Shown here piece after piece: positions 1-8,454 of a DNA stretch of 59,875 nt (positions are counted from its first letter, which is position 1; the number at the start of each line of letters is the position of its first letter). The notes under the pieces were generated by a model. The model had not been told where the DNA came from. It ran no database searches and saw nothing but the letters and a program-made list of their open reading frames with translations. Source of the DNA: an uncultured Christensenella sp. Its GTDB lineage: Bacteria > Bacillota > Clostridia > Christensenellales > Borkfalkiaceae. The translations under genes were made by a program, and so were the position numbers. Where the stretch lies: positions 20,914 through 80,788 of the forward strand of contig CAJTRW010000002.1 of NCBI GenBank assembly GCA_910578765.1, written 5' to 3'.

Positions 1-42
1 ATAAAAATCAATATTAAAAATTTTAATGAGGTAATTATATTT

Positions 43-329
43 ATGCAAGAATCTTTTATTTGCGATTTGATTGAAATGGCGCATTTGGGTGAGTTGCGTG
101 AGAAATTAAGAAACGACGAAAGCTATAACTGCGTTAAGGACGATAATGCCGCCCTTGACAAACTTAAAAACACACTCAATCCCGAGCAGTTTAACTTGTC
201 AAAGATTACATATTTAACTGTCAACTCAAAGAAGAATTTATCTACTATCAATCCGACATAAAACTATTGAATTACGGTATTAAAATAGGTATGCAAATTC
301 AAAAATCTTTCGACGACGATGAAGCTTAA
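43..329 (+). pseudogene. DUF6809-like small protein, frameshifted
   Basis: An ATG at 43 follows GAGG about 10 nt upstream. The first frame reads about 50 residues up to NPEQFN and then runs into sequence unlike the family until a stop at 259-261. From about 195 the +2 frame continues as LVKDYIFNCQLKEEF and later GIKIGMQIQK, ending at a TAA at 327-329. Joined, the two halves give a protein of about 95 residues. Its layout (short helical N-terminus, a leucine/glutamine middle, a C-terminal GxKxGMxI helix) resembles the small Firmicute family DUF6809 of unknown function. One missing base within 190-197 explains the break. It could be a true mutation or an assembly error. The 3' end overlaps the convergent acetyltransferase gene by 4 nt. 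The family call is from memory and only moderately sure. Confidence 0.55.
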
Positions 330-877
330 CCCAGCCGCTTAATAATTTTTGCGGGATTGCCCGCAATTACCACGTTTGACGGAAACGATTTTGTGACCAC
401 CGCTCCGCTTCCAACTATCACATTATCGCCGAGAGTTACGCCCGGATTTATTATCGCTCCGCCGCCAATCCAGCAATCGTTGCCGATAGTCACGGGTTTG
501 CCGTATTCAAGCAGTTTTATGCGCGGTTCTCTTTCAAGCGGGTGGCATGCGGTGTAAATGCCGACCTGCGGACCGATAAGACAGTTATCGCCTATCCGCA
601 CTTTGCACACGTCGAGAATACATACGCCGTAGTTACAGTAGAAATTTTCGCCGACTTCGATATTCGAGCCGTAATCGCAGTAAAAGCCCTGTGTCAGGTC
701 AATATTAGTTCCCGTTTTGCCGAAAAGCTGTTTTGCTACTTCCGCGCGCACGTCGTCGGAAAGTCCGCCGTTCAGCTTACAGCAAAGCGCAACAGCGCGT
801 TGGTGAGCCGATTTAAGTTCTTCGTCGTTTGCCGTGTACAGTTCGCCGTCAAGCATTTTCTGCTTTTCCGTTTTCAT
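326..877 (-). CDS. Sugar O-acetyltransferase (maltose/galactoside acetyltransferase family)
   Basis: This 183-residue protein is a left-handed beta-helix (hexapeptide-repeat) acetyltransferase of the Maa/LacA/NodL group. These enzymes move acetyl from acetyl-CoA to a sugar hydroxyl in the cytoplasm. The N-terminal helical cap (KQKMLDGELYTANDEEL, residues 6-22) is typical. Hexapeptide turns follow from about residue 70, and the catalytic histidine lies in YTACHPLE (His112). The C-terminus has the usual GNPAKIIKRL ending. Full length is normal for the family. Its ATG overlaps the TAA of ftsY by one base (TAATG), so it is probably the last gene of the plsX-rnc-smc-ftsY transcript. The exact sugar acceptor cannot be told from sequence. 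Confidence 0.9.
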   Translation of the reverse strand: MKTEKQKMLDGELYTANDEELKSAHQRAVALCCKLNGGLSDDVRAEVAKQLFGKTGTNIDLTQGFYCDYGSNIEVGENFYCNYGVCILDVCKVRIGDNCLIGPQVGIYTACHPLEREPRIKLLEYGKPVTIGNDCWIGGGAIINPGVTLGDNVIVGSGAVVTKSFPSNVVIAGNPAKIIKRLG

Positions 878-1773
878 TACAAAATCGCCTCGATAAATTC
901 TTCGGCATTAAAAGCTTCCAAATCATCAAGCTTTTCGCCTGTGCCTACGAACGCGACGGGTATTTGCAATTCACTGCAAAGCGAAATTACAAAGCCGCCT
1001 TTTGCGGAGCTGTCAAGCTTTGTTAAAACTATTCCGTCAAGCTCTACCGCTTCGTCGAATACCTCCGCCTGATTCACCGCGTTACCGCCGGTTGTCGCGT
1101 CGAGAATAAGAAGCTTATAGAAGTTTACCCCGGGACACTCCCTTTCGACCACGCGCGACATTTTTTTAAGCTCCTCCATAAGGTTGGCTTTTACGTGAAG
1201 TCTGCCCGCGGTGTCTATAATTACGACGTCCGTGCCCTTTGCCTTTGCGGAGGTCAACGCGTCGAATACAACGGCGGAAGGGTCGCTCCCCTCCTCGTGC
1301 TTGACTATGCGCACCTTAGCCCTGTCCGCCCACACCGTAAGCTGGTCTGCGGCGGCGGCGCGGAACGTATCCGCGGCGGCGACGGTCACGCTCTTTTTTT
1401 GGCTTAAAAAATAATTTGCAAGCTTGCCGACCGTTGTCGTCTTGCCCACGCCGTTAACGCCGACAAGCATTATCACTGCGGGATATTTTATTTCGAGAGG
1501 CTCCGCCTCGTTAAGCTTTTCTTCCAGAACGTCTTTCAAAAGGTCGGTGACAAATTCCTTATCTTTAAGCTTTTCCTTCTTAGCCTCCGACCTGAGCTCC
1601 TCCACAACGTCGTCCGCCGTAGTAACGGAAATATCCGCGCCGATTAAAATTTCTTCCAGCTCCTCGTAAAAATCGTCGCCGATTTTATTTTTGGAAAACA
1701 GCTTGGAAAGCGCGCCGGAAAGCCCTTCGCGCGTCTTTTTAAGCGCGTTTTTTATTTTGGAAAATAAACCCAT
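877..1773 (-). CDS. ftsY: Signal recognition particle receptor FtsY
   Basis: This SRP GTPase docks Ffh-ribosome complexes at the membrane for co-translational insertion. The 298-residue protein is the short form: a basic amphipathic N-terminus (MGLFSKIKNALKK) and N domain with no long acidic A domain, then the NG GTPase core. Visible motifs are G1 GVNGVGKTT (105-113), DTFRAAA (135-141), DTAGR (187-191) and TKLD (251-254), followed by the closing GTGE-x-LDDLEAF segment that FtsY and Ffh share. It lies 42 nt downstream of smc in the usual Firmicute order rnc-smc-ftsY. The ylxM-ffh pair often found next is absent; an acetyltransferase follows instead. Confidence 0.97.
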   Translation of the reverse strand: MGLFSKIKNALKKTREGLSGALSKLFSKNKIGDDFYEELEEILIGADISVTTADDVVEELRSEAKKEKLKDKEFVTDLLKDVLEEKLNEAEPLEIKYPAVIMLVGVNGVGKTTTVGKLANYFLSQKKSVTVAAADTFRAAAADQLTVWADRAKVRIVKHEEGSDPSAVVFDALTSAKAKGTDVVIIDTAGRLHVKANLMEELKKMSRVVERECPGVNFYKLLILDATTGGNAVNQAEVFDEAVELDGIVLTKLDSSAKGGFVISLCSELQIPVAFVGTGEKLDDLEAFNAEEFIEAIL

Positions 1774-1815
1774 AAATTAATACTCCTTTCACGGAAATTC
1801 GCTTACACTGTGCGA

Positions 1816-4800
1816 TTACATAACCGTATCTCCGCCCAGCTTGCTTTCGACCTCGGAAAGCTTGACGGAAACTATTTTTGAAACGCCCTTTTCCTCCATG
1901 GTGACGCCGAAAAGAATATCCGCGTTTTCCATAGTGGGCTTTCTGTGCGTGATTACGATAAACTGCGTTTCGGAAGCGAATTTTTTAAGATACTTGGCGT
2001 AACGCGCAACGTTTGCTTCGTCAAGCGCCGCTTCTATTTCGTCCAGTACGCAGAAGGGCATGGGACGCATGCCGATAATCGCGAAAAGTATCGCTATTGC
2101 GGTAAGCGCACGCTCTCCGCCGGACAGAAGCGAAATTTTTGTAAGCTTTTTGCCGGGAGGGCAGGCTATAATTTCCACGCCCGCACTTAAAGGGTCGTCG
2201 CAGTCGGTATAATCGAGTTGAAGCTCCGCCCGGCCGCCGCCGAAAAGCTCCTTGAAAGTCTTTTTGAAATTTTCGTTTATAATTTTGAAGCCTTCGTCGA
2301 AAATTTTAAGCATTTCCGCACGAATATCGTCCAAAGCGGAAGTCAAATCGGAAATGGCTTTTTCCAGATCTTCCTTTTCCGTCGTCATCTTTTCAAAGCG
2401 GACGGAAAGCTCCTCGTATTCCTCCACGGCGTTGTGGTTGACGGGTCCGAGCATGGTTATCTGCCGCTTTAAATTGGCTATTGTCTGCGCGGACGTCGTC
2501 GTGTCGTAATTTTCTTCCCTGTATTTAAGACAACCCTCGTAGTCCTCTCCGTATTCTTCGGAAATGCGGGTTTGAAGATATTCCAGATCGCTGTCTATTT
2601 TCTGCAAAGCAAGGGCAAGCGTGCTTTGCTTGTGCGTTAATTCTTCCTTCTCCTTATAGGCATTAAGCCTGTCGCTGTCGTACTTCATAACGCGCTTATT
2701 AAGCTCGTCCTTGCGCGCCTGTATCTCGCCCACCTGTCTGTTGAGGTCGGCTACGACTTCCTGCTCCTCTTTTGAAAGCGCCGCCTGCTGTGCCTGATTG
2801 GTGAAGGACTGCATTTCCGCCTCTATCTGGGGTATGCTGGCTTTCGTCTGCTCCAACCTTGCGGAAAGCTGCTCCCTTTCGCCGTTGAGTCTTGCAATGT
2901 TGTCGGAACCCGATTTAAGCGCGCTTTCCAAAGAAGCGACTTCGACGAGTATGCCGTTCAAGCGCTCGGTTTTTTCTGTGCGCTCGGCGGTGAGTTTGTC
3001 ATATTCCGCGCTCATGTCGTCGATTGCGGAGGAAGCCTTGTCAGACTGCTCGGACAAATCGCTTGCGCCCTTGCTGACGCCGCTGTACTCGCTGTCCAAG
3101 CCCGACAATCTGTCCTCCAAAGCCTTTAAGGACTGACCGTAAGCGGCGTATTCGCTCTCGGCGCCGGTTACGCTTTTTAACAGAGACGACTGCTTTTCGG
3201 TTACGGCTGCAAGCTCGAGCCTGGCGTCCTGCAAACGCTTTATGAGAAGCTGAAGCTCGTTATTGGCCTCGTCCTTTGCCGACTGTAAGTCCGCTTTTTT
3301 GGTTTCCGAGCGGGACAGGAAAAGTTTTTTGCCGTCAATACTTTCTTCTATTTCCTTAATTCTGCGTTCGTTGGCAAGCAAATTACCCGCAATTTCACGC
3401 TTGGAGCCGCCCGTCATGGAACCCGACGTTGAAATTACGTCGCCGTCCAAAGTGACGATTTTGAAAGCGCGGGGATAGCGGCGGGCTATCTGCGTAGCAT
3501 TCTGTATATTGTCGCAAATAAGCGTGTTGCCCAGTAAATTATGAATTACGTTTTCAAACTTTTTATCGAATTTGACTAAATCGATCGCAAACCCTACGGC
3601 GCCCCTGTCGCGCACGGCGGATTTTATTTCGTTGTTTTCCACCCTCGGGCGGAGCGCGTCTACGGGCAGAAACGTAACCTGTCCCGAACGTGTGCGTTTA
3701 AGATACTCTATTAAAAACCTTGCGTCCTCGCGCGTGGGCGTGATAACGTTTTGCATAGCTCCGCCGAAAGCCGTTTCTATCGCCACCTCGTATTCGCCGT
3801 CGCACGAAACCACGTCCGCGATTAGACCCGAAATTTTCGACGTAAGCTCCAAGTCGCCGCGCGCGTCGCTTAAAAGCTTTTTGACGGAATAAATATAACC
3901 CTCGAATCTGTCGCGGAGAGCGCGGTATGTAGTCAGACTGTCGTTCAGACCGGAAATCTGCGCCTGAGTGTCGTAAATCTGTTTAATAAGCTGTTGAAGC
4001 TTCTCCTCGCAGTCGCGCGTCTTTGCTTCCGCCTGCTCCAAAAGCCCGTTTTCGTTGCCGAGCAAATCGTTTAAAGCTTTGCCCCTTTCTATACAGCCGT
4101 CGTACTCTCCGCGCAGGGAATCGCGACGCTCGCGTATCCTCTGCATGTCGCCGCGTATTTCGTTCAGACGCTCCTTCAAAAGTTCTTTCTGTGCGGCAAG
4201 TGAACCCATATTCTGACGCATGTCCGAAAGGTCTTTGAAGGTGTCCATTACCTTTTTACGGTGTTCGCCCGTCATGTACTCGTAGTCGGCTATCTTGGTT
4301 GAAAGCTCCTCTATCTCAGTGCGGAAAGCGCCTGCGGAAGAATTTAAAGACTCCAACCTGTTGGTGTTTCTCTCCGCATAGGCTTCGTTGCGGCGTATTT
4401 CCCTTTCAATTTCTTCTATGCGCTTTGCGGAATAAGCAACGTCCTCCTGCGCGGCGGCAAGCTTCGCCTTTACAGAACGCGCCTTTTCCGTAAAAAGCTT
4501 GGATTCGCCGGTCCTGTGCTCTATGCCGACTTCGTAGCGGCGTAAACGCTCGTTCAAATCCTGTAATTCCGCGTCCGCGGCGTTGATTTCGTCGCGGCGG
4601 TTGTGATATTCTTCCAAAAGCTTTTCAGAAAGCGCGGTTACTTCCTCTATTCGCTTTTGCACTTCCTCCGCCTTATTGTTAAGCGCCTGCTTTTCCCCTG
4701 CGGCGCTGTCGTGGCGGCATATGTACAAATTCATTTCGTGACGGCGCAAATCGCCGTACAAATCCCTGTATTTAAGCGCGTTTTCGGAAGCTTTTTTCAA

Positions 4801-5415
4801 AGGTCCTATCTGCCTTTCCACTTCCTGCATGCGCTGTGAAAACACGTAAAGATTGTCCTTGGAAGCGTTAAGCTTTCTTTCCGCGTCCGCCTTCCTGTCC
4901 TTGAATACGACTATACCGGTGGCTTCCTCGAAAATAGAACGCCTGTCCTCGGGCTTGGCGTTCATAATCTGTTCTATCCTGCCCTGGCCTATAATGGAAT
5001 AGCCTTCCTTCGCCGCGCCCGCTCCGTGCAAAAGTCCCGTTAAAACCTTCATACGGGAGGGTTGTTTGTTCAAAAGGTATTCGCTGGTGCCGTCGCGGTA
5101 AAGACGTCTGGTCATTTCCACTTCGTCGCAGTCTATTTCGAAAATTCTGTTAGTGTTGTCGAATGTAAGCGTGACCTCGCAAAAAGACATCTGGCGGCGC
5201 GCTTCCGTTCCTCCGAAAATGACGTCCATCATCTGCGAGCCGCGCATCATTTTTGCCGACTGTTCGCCGAGAACCCAGCGTATTGCGTCGGCGACGTTCG
5301 ATTTGCCGCAGCCGTTGGGACCGACGATACACGTTACGCCGTCGCCCAGCGGAACGGTGGTTTTATCCGCAAACGATTTAAAGCCTACAAGTTGTATTTG
5401 TTTGAATGCGTTCAT
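1816..5415 (-). CDS. smc: Chromosome segregation ATPase SMC
   Basis: This is the SMC subunit of the condensin-like SMC-ScpAB complex, which compacts and individualises replicated chromosomes. The 1199-residue length is typical. The Walker A motif GPNGCGKSN is at residues 32-40. Long coiled-coil arms flank a hinge at about 520-640, recognisable from KISGLIADVV and FGGAMQNVI. The C-terminal ATPase half carries the LLSGGERALTA signature near 1100 followed by Walker B FCVLDEIEAALDE. The ATG at 5413-5415 overlaps the TGA of the RNase III gene (ATGA), so the two are probably translationally coupled. No frameshift or truncation is seen. The scpA and scpB genes are not in the window. Confidence 0.98.
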   Translation of the reverse strand: MNAFKQIQLVGFKSFADKTTVPLGDGVTCIVGPNGCGKSNVADAIRWVLGEQSAKMMRGSQMMDVIFGGTEARRQMSFCEVTLTFDNTNRIFEIDCDEVEMTRRLYRDGTSEYLLNKQPSRMKVLTGLLHGAGAAKEGYSIIGQGRIEQIMNAKPEDRRSIFEEATGIVVFKDRKADAERKLNASKDNLYVFSQRMQEVERQIGPLKKASENALKYRDLYGDLRRHEMNLYICRHDSAAGEKQALNNKAEEVQKRIEEVTALSEKLLEEYHNRRDEINAADAELQDLNERLRRYEVGIEHRTGESKLFTEKARSVKAKLAAAQEDVAYSAKRIEEIEREIRRNEAYAERNTNRLESLNSSAGAFRTEIEELSTKIADYEYMTGEHRKKVMDTFKDLSDMRQNMGSLAAQKELLKERLNEIRGDMQRIRERRDSLRGEYDGCIERGKALNDLLGNENGLLEQAEAKTRDCEEKLQQLIKQIYDTQAQISGLNDSLTTYRALRDRFEGYIYSVKKLLSDARGDLELTSKISGLIADVVSCDGEYEVAIETAFGGAMQNVITPTREDARFLIEYLKRTRSGQVTFLPVDALRPRVENNEIKSAVRDRGAVGFAIDLVKFDKKFENVIHNLLGNTLICDNIQNATQIARRYPRAFKIVTLDGDVISTSGSMTGGSKREIAGNLLANERRIKEIEESIDGKKLFLSRSETKKADLQSAKDEANNELQLLIKRLQDARLELAAVTEKQSSLLKSVTGAESEYAAYGQSLKALEDRLSGLDSEYSGVSKGASDLSEQSDKASSAIDDMSAEYDKLTAERTEKTERLNGILVEVASLESALKSGSDNIARLNGEREQLSARLEQTKASIPQIEAEMQSFTNQAQQAALSKEEQEVVADLNRQVGEIQARKDELNKRVMKYDSDRLNAYKEKEELTHKQSTLALALQKIDSDLEYLQTRISEEYGEDYEGCLKYREENYDTTTSAQTIANLKRQITMLGPVNHNAVEEYEELSVRFEKMTTEKEDLEKAISDLTSALDDIRAEMLKIFDEGFKIINENFKKTFKELFGGGRAELQLDYTDCDDPLSAGVEIIACPPGKKLTKISLLSGGERALTAIAILFAIIGMRPMPFCVLDEIEAALDEANVARYAKYLKKFASETQFIVITHRKPTMENADILFGVTMEEKGVSKIVSVKLSEVESKLGGDTVM

Positions 5416-6044
5416 AGTTGTCCTTCTTCGTAAAATTCAAGCGCGGCGCGCGCCGCAAGCTGCTCGGCGGATTTTTTTGTGTCCGCCTCGCCTGTAAACG
5501 TACGTCCGAAAACGTTCAGACTTACGAAATATCTGTGTTTCTGACGCGTACCTATGTCTTTGCAGGTATATTCGGGGTCGGGCTGTCCTTCAGACTGCAA
5601 AAGCTCTAAAATCCTGCCCTTGAAATTGACCGTCCGTCCGGAAGAAAAATCAAGCGTGCGTAAGACGAAGCTTTTTGCCGCGTCCATACCTCCGTCGAGA
5701 TAGATTGCCGCGATTACGGCTTCATACGCAGACGGAACCGCTTTTTTATTGTGATCGTCGCGCTTGCCGCGTATTAAAAATTTGTCAAGACCGAGTTTTT
5801 CGGAAACCGGCTTCAACGCCTTATCCGATACTATGCCGGCGCGGCGCTCGGTAAGTCCGCCCTCCGTTCCGCCGCCCGTATACAGCTTTTCCGAAACTAT
5901 AAATTCCAAAAGCGCGTCGCCGAAAAATTCGAGAAGCTGGTTGTTTTCCTTCTGGTCTGCTGAGGCGAGAGTAAGCGCCTTTATAAGCAGCCGTTTATCC
6001 TTGAAAACATAGCCTACGGCGCGTTCCGCCTCCTCAACGTTCAT
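5412..6044 (-). CDS. rnc: Ribonuclease III, with two altered active-site positions
   Basis: RNase III cuts double-stranded RNA in rRNA maturation and mRNA decay. I start it at the ATG at 6042-6044 (210 residues, MNVEEAERAVGYVF), which has a GGGGGA ribosome site 5-10 nt upstream and overlaps the end of plsX by 11 nt; an in-frame start at 6107 would lie well inside plsX. An RNase III domain (about 1-145) is followed by a dsRNA-binding domain ending KKSAEQLAARAALEFYEE. The signature helix reads NNQLLEFFGDALL where the family has NERLEFLGDAVL, and the second catalytic helix reads PSAYEAVIAAIYLDGG where the family has ADxxEAxIGAxYLDGG. So the positions equal to E. coli Glu38 and Asp114 are Gln and Ser, while Glu41, Asp45 and Glu117 are kept. 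It is full length and sits in the normal locus. Activity is therefore uncertain. Confidence 0.92.
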   Translation of the reverse strand: MNVEEAERAVGYVFKDKRLLIKALTLASADQKENNQLLEFFGDALLEFIVSEKLYTGGGTEGGLTERRAGIVSDKALKPVSEKLGLDKFLIRGKRDDHNKKAVPSAYEAVIAAIYLDGGMDAAKSFVLRTLDFSSGRTVNFKGRILELLQSEGQPDPEYTCKDIGTRQKHRYFVSLNVFGRTFTGEADTKKSAEQLAARAALEFYEEGQL

Positions 6045-7071
6045 CCGTATCCCCCGTAATCGCGTCGAGATCCGCTTCCGAAAGCAGTTTCTCGACAGAG
6101 CCGACAAGTCCGTTGCGGTATATTGACGCCGCGTTATGTACGGAGTTTGCTATGCTTTCGGGTTTGGACGAGCCGTGACTTTTAACAACGGGCTTTTTAA
6201 GCCCCAGTAACAGCGCGCCGCCCGCCTTGTCGAAATCGAGCTGAGCGCGCATGCGCTTTAACGCTTTGCGCATAAAAAGATAACCTATTTTCGAGGAAAG
6301 CGAGGACGAAAGCTCTTTTTTCATCACGCCGAGCACCAGCTTTGCGCTGCCCTCCATGGACTTCAAAGCAACGTTGCCCGAAAATCCGTCGGAAACAACC
6401 ACGTCGCACTCGCCGAGCATTATATCCCGCCCTTCGACGTTGCCGTAAAAGTTTATCCCATTTATCCGCGTGAGAAGCTTGTACGCTTCCTGATGCAGAG
6501 GGTCGCCCTTGTGGGATTCCGTTCCGTTATTTAAAAGACCTACTTTGGGATTTTCCACACCGAAGCCCGCCTTGGCGTAAGCCGAACCGAGCAGGGCGAA
6601 CTGACCGAGCATTACGCTTTTACATTCTGCATTGGCGCCGCAGTCCGCAAAAAGAGTGAAAGTCCCGCGGGAATTAGGAATAGGCGAACAGAGCGCGGGG
6701 CGCTTTATTCCCCTTATTCTGCCGAGAATAAGCTGACCGCCAGCAATCAACGCCCCCGTGGAGCCCGCCGAAACAAGCGCGCAAACGTCGTCCTGCTTTT
6801 TAAGCATCCAATACGCCTGCATCATGGAAGATTCCTTGCGCTTCACCGCCTCCGTAGGGCTGTCGTTCATGTCTATGACGTCGGGACAGTCGACTATTTC
6901 GAGACGCTTTTCGTCGAATTTGTATTTTTTAAGCTCCGCCTCTACGTCGTTGCGTCTTCCCGTAAGTATTATATAAAGCTGTTTGTCGCTTTCCAGCGCC
7001 GAAACCGCGCCCGCCACCGTGGAACGCGGCGCGTTGTCTCCGCCCATCGCATCGACTATTATTTTTATCAT
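6034..7071 (-). CDS. plsX: Phosphate acyltransferase PlsX
   Basis: PlsX converts acyl-ACP and phosphate to acyl-phosphate, the donor for PlsY in phosphatidic acid synthesis; it is a peripheral membrane enzyme. The 345-residue protein opens with IIVDAMGGDNAP (family signature, residues 4-15) and contains VSAGSTGALIAGG, LNNGTESHKGD and SDGFSGNVALKS, all typical of PlsX. An AGGAG ribosome site lies 5 nt before the ATG, and a TTGTGT-N17-TATAAT promoter lies just upstream, so this gene probably opens the plsX-rnc-smc-ftsY transcript. In many Firmicutes acpP lies between plsX and rnc. Here the two overlap and acpP is missing. fapR and fabD are not next to it either. Confidence 0.97.
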   Translation of the reverse strand: MIKIIVDAMGGDNAPRSTVAGAVSALESDKQLYIILTGRRNDVEAELKKYKFDEKRLEIVDCPDVIDMNDSPTEAVKRKESSMMQAYWMLKKQDDVCALVSAGSTGALIAGGQLILGRIRGIKRPALCSPIPNSRGTFTLFADCGANAECKSVMLGQFALLGSAYAKAGFGVENPKVGLLNNGTESHKGDPLHQEAYKLLTRINGINFYGNVEGRDIMLGECDVVVSDGFSGNVALKSMEGSAKLVLGVMKKELSSSLSSKIGYLFMRKALKRMRAQLDFDKAGGALLLGLKKPVVKSHGSSKPESIANSVHNAASIYRNGLVGSVEKLLSEADLDAITGDTDER

Positions 7072-7107
7072 ATATTCTCCTGTAAGGCGAAAAATTTACC
7101 GAACAGC

Positions 7108-7136
7108 ATTATAACATATTAAGTTTGAAAACACAA
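7108..7136 (-). promoter_or_regulatory. Vegetative promoter of plsX
   Basis: On the minus strand TTGTGT (7136-7131) and TATAAT (7113-7108) are separated by 17 nt. The -10 is perfect and the -35 matches at its TTG core. Transcription would start near 7101, about 30 nt before the plsX ATG. The rest of the 110-nt gap to the VanW gene shows nothing else. Confidence 0.65.
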
Positions 7137-7182
7137 TTAATAAAAGGTTAAAATTCAAAATTCTGCGACGGGCAAAAACGGA

Positions 7183-8454
7183 CTACGGCTGTTCCGCTTC
7201 ACCGTCTTCGGGCGGCAACTCCTGCGGGACGACGCGCGTCAACGGCAAATATTTGTCCTTGCGGTATAAAACGGTTTTTTTTATGCCCCCGCGCGTCACC
7301 GTCAGATACCCCTCGCTGAGGATTCCGTCCCTGCCGTCCTTCACGCGGGAAGGGTCGTCGGTGACCTCCTCCGGCGCGGGAATATTGCCCGTCACGCGCG
7401 ACGCGTAAGAGTACTGCGCTCCGTCGCTTTTACCGTAAAAATAAAACGTGACGTATCCTTTGCCGGCGGCGGCGCGAATATATAATTTTTCGGATAGAGA
7501 GTTTTTGAACTTCAAGTCGTAATAAGTTCCGCTTACCATTGCGTCGCATGAAGGCGGCACGTAGCTTACGGCAAGCGAGTGCGGATGAAACTCGGTTATC
7601 TGACAGCCCGCCAGAAGCGCCGCGTTGTAAAGCGTGGTGCTGACTTGACAAACCCCGCCGCCCACGCCGTCGACAAATTCGCCTTTTTCTATTATCTTTG
7701 CGCTTTTGAAGCCGCGGTCGGCCGTTCTTTCCCCGACGACGCCGTTAAACGAAAACACTTCCCCGGGGGCGAGAACCGTTCCGTTCACCGTTGCCGCGGC
7801 AAGGCGTATGTTGTGCGCCCTGTCAAAGTTTGAGGAGTCGAAATAAGTCGTAAAAGCGCTTATAAGACGCGTTTTGTTTTTGACTGAGGATAAAGTTTCC
7901 GTCCGCTTTAAAGTTTTATATTCTACCTTCACGTCGCAAAAGCCGCCCGAAAGCGAAGCGCGCACGTCGGCAACAAGCTTGTTGCGGTCCGCTTTAAATC
8001 CGTCGGAACCGGCGCAATACGTGAACGGCGTGCCCGACGCGTTGAATATTGCGTACGGCTCGGTGACGGGTCTGCTCTGCTCGTCGCAGATGCAGTGCGA
8101 AATTTCCGAAAGTCCGTTAAGATAAAAGCTGACCTCCGCGGCATAGCTGTTGCCCTTTTTCACTGCTTTTACAAGCTTTTGCAAATTGTCTTTATAGCCT
8201 ATTTCGGGATAGGAAAACACGTATTTTTTATCCGCGCCTATTATTGTAAGCGATTTGGTTTTTAAATTTTCCTCTATCGAACCGCGTACAAGACGGACGG
8301 CTTCCGCCGCGCTTTTTCCTCCGACCTCTATGCCGTCTATAGTCACGTTTTTGGGCAGCTTGGCACAAAAAGCGCACGCAAAAAAAATTAAGCCCGCGAA
8401 AAATGCGAGCATAAACATAAGAGAATAAATTTTTAAAATAACAGTCTTTTTCAA
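7183..8454 (-). CDS. VanW-family protein with YoaR-like domain, membrane anchored
   Basis: This 423-residue protein has one N-terminal hydrophobic segment (about residues 8-32, an uncleaved signal or anchor). Next come a YoaR/peptidoglycan-binding_4-like extracytoplasmic region with a TIDGIEVGGKSAAEAV repeat start, and a VanW domain with the hallmark GVGGGVCQVSTTLYNAALLAG (about 263-283). A short beta-rich G5-like tail (VKDGRDGILSEGYLTVTRGG) and an acidic Pro-rich end close it. VanW proteins are widespread in spore-forming Firmicutes and linked to the cell wall, but their biochemical role is not established. The start is a TTG at 8452-8454 that overlaps the TGA of the PHP gene (TTGA). It seems to be the last gene of recF-PHP-vanW. 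Confidence 0.88.
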   Translation of the reverse strand: MKKTVILKIYSLMFMLAFFAGLIFFACAFCAKLPKNVTIDGIEVGGKSAAEAVRLVRGSIEENLKTKSLTIIGADKKYVFSYPEIGYKDNLQKLVKAVKKGNSYAAEVSFYLNGLSEISHCICDEQSRPVTEPYAIFNASGTPFTYCAGSDGFKADRNKLVADVRASLSGGFCDVKVEYKTLKRTETLSSVKNKTRLISAFTTYFDSSNFDRAHNIRLAAATVNGTVLAPGEVFSFNGVVGERTADRGFKSAKIIEKGEFVDGVGGGVCQVSTTLYNAALLAGCQITEFHPHSLAVSYVPPSCDAMVSGTYYDLKFKNSLSEKLYIRAAAGKGYVTFYFYGKSDGAQYSYASRVTGNIPAPEEVTDDPSRVKDGRDGILSEGYLTVTRGGIKKTVLYRKDKYLPLTRVVPQELPPEDGEAEQP

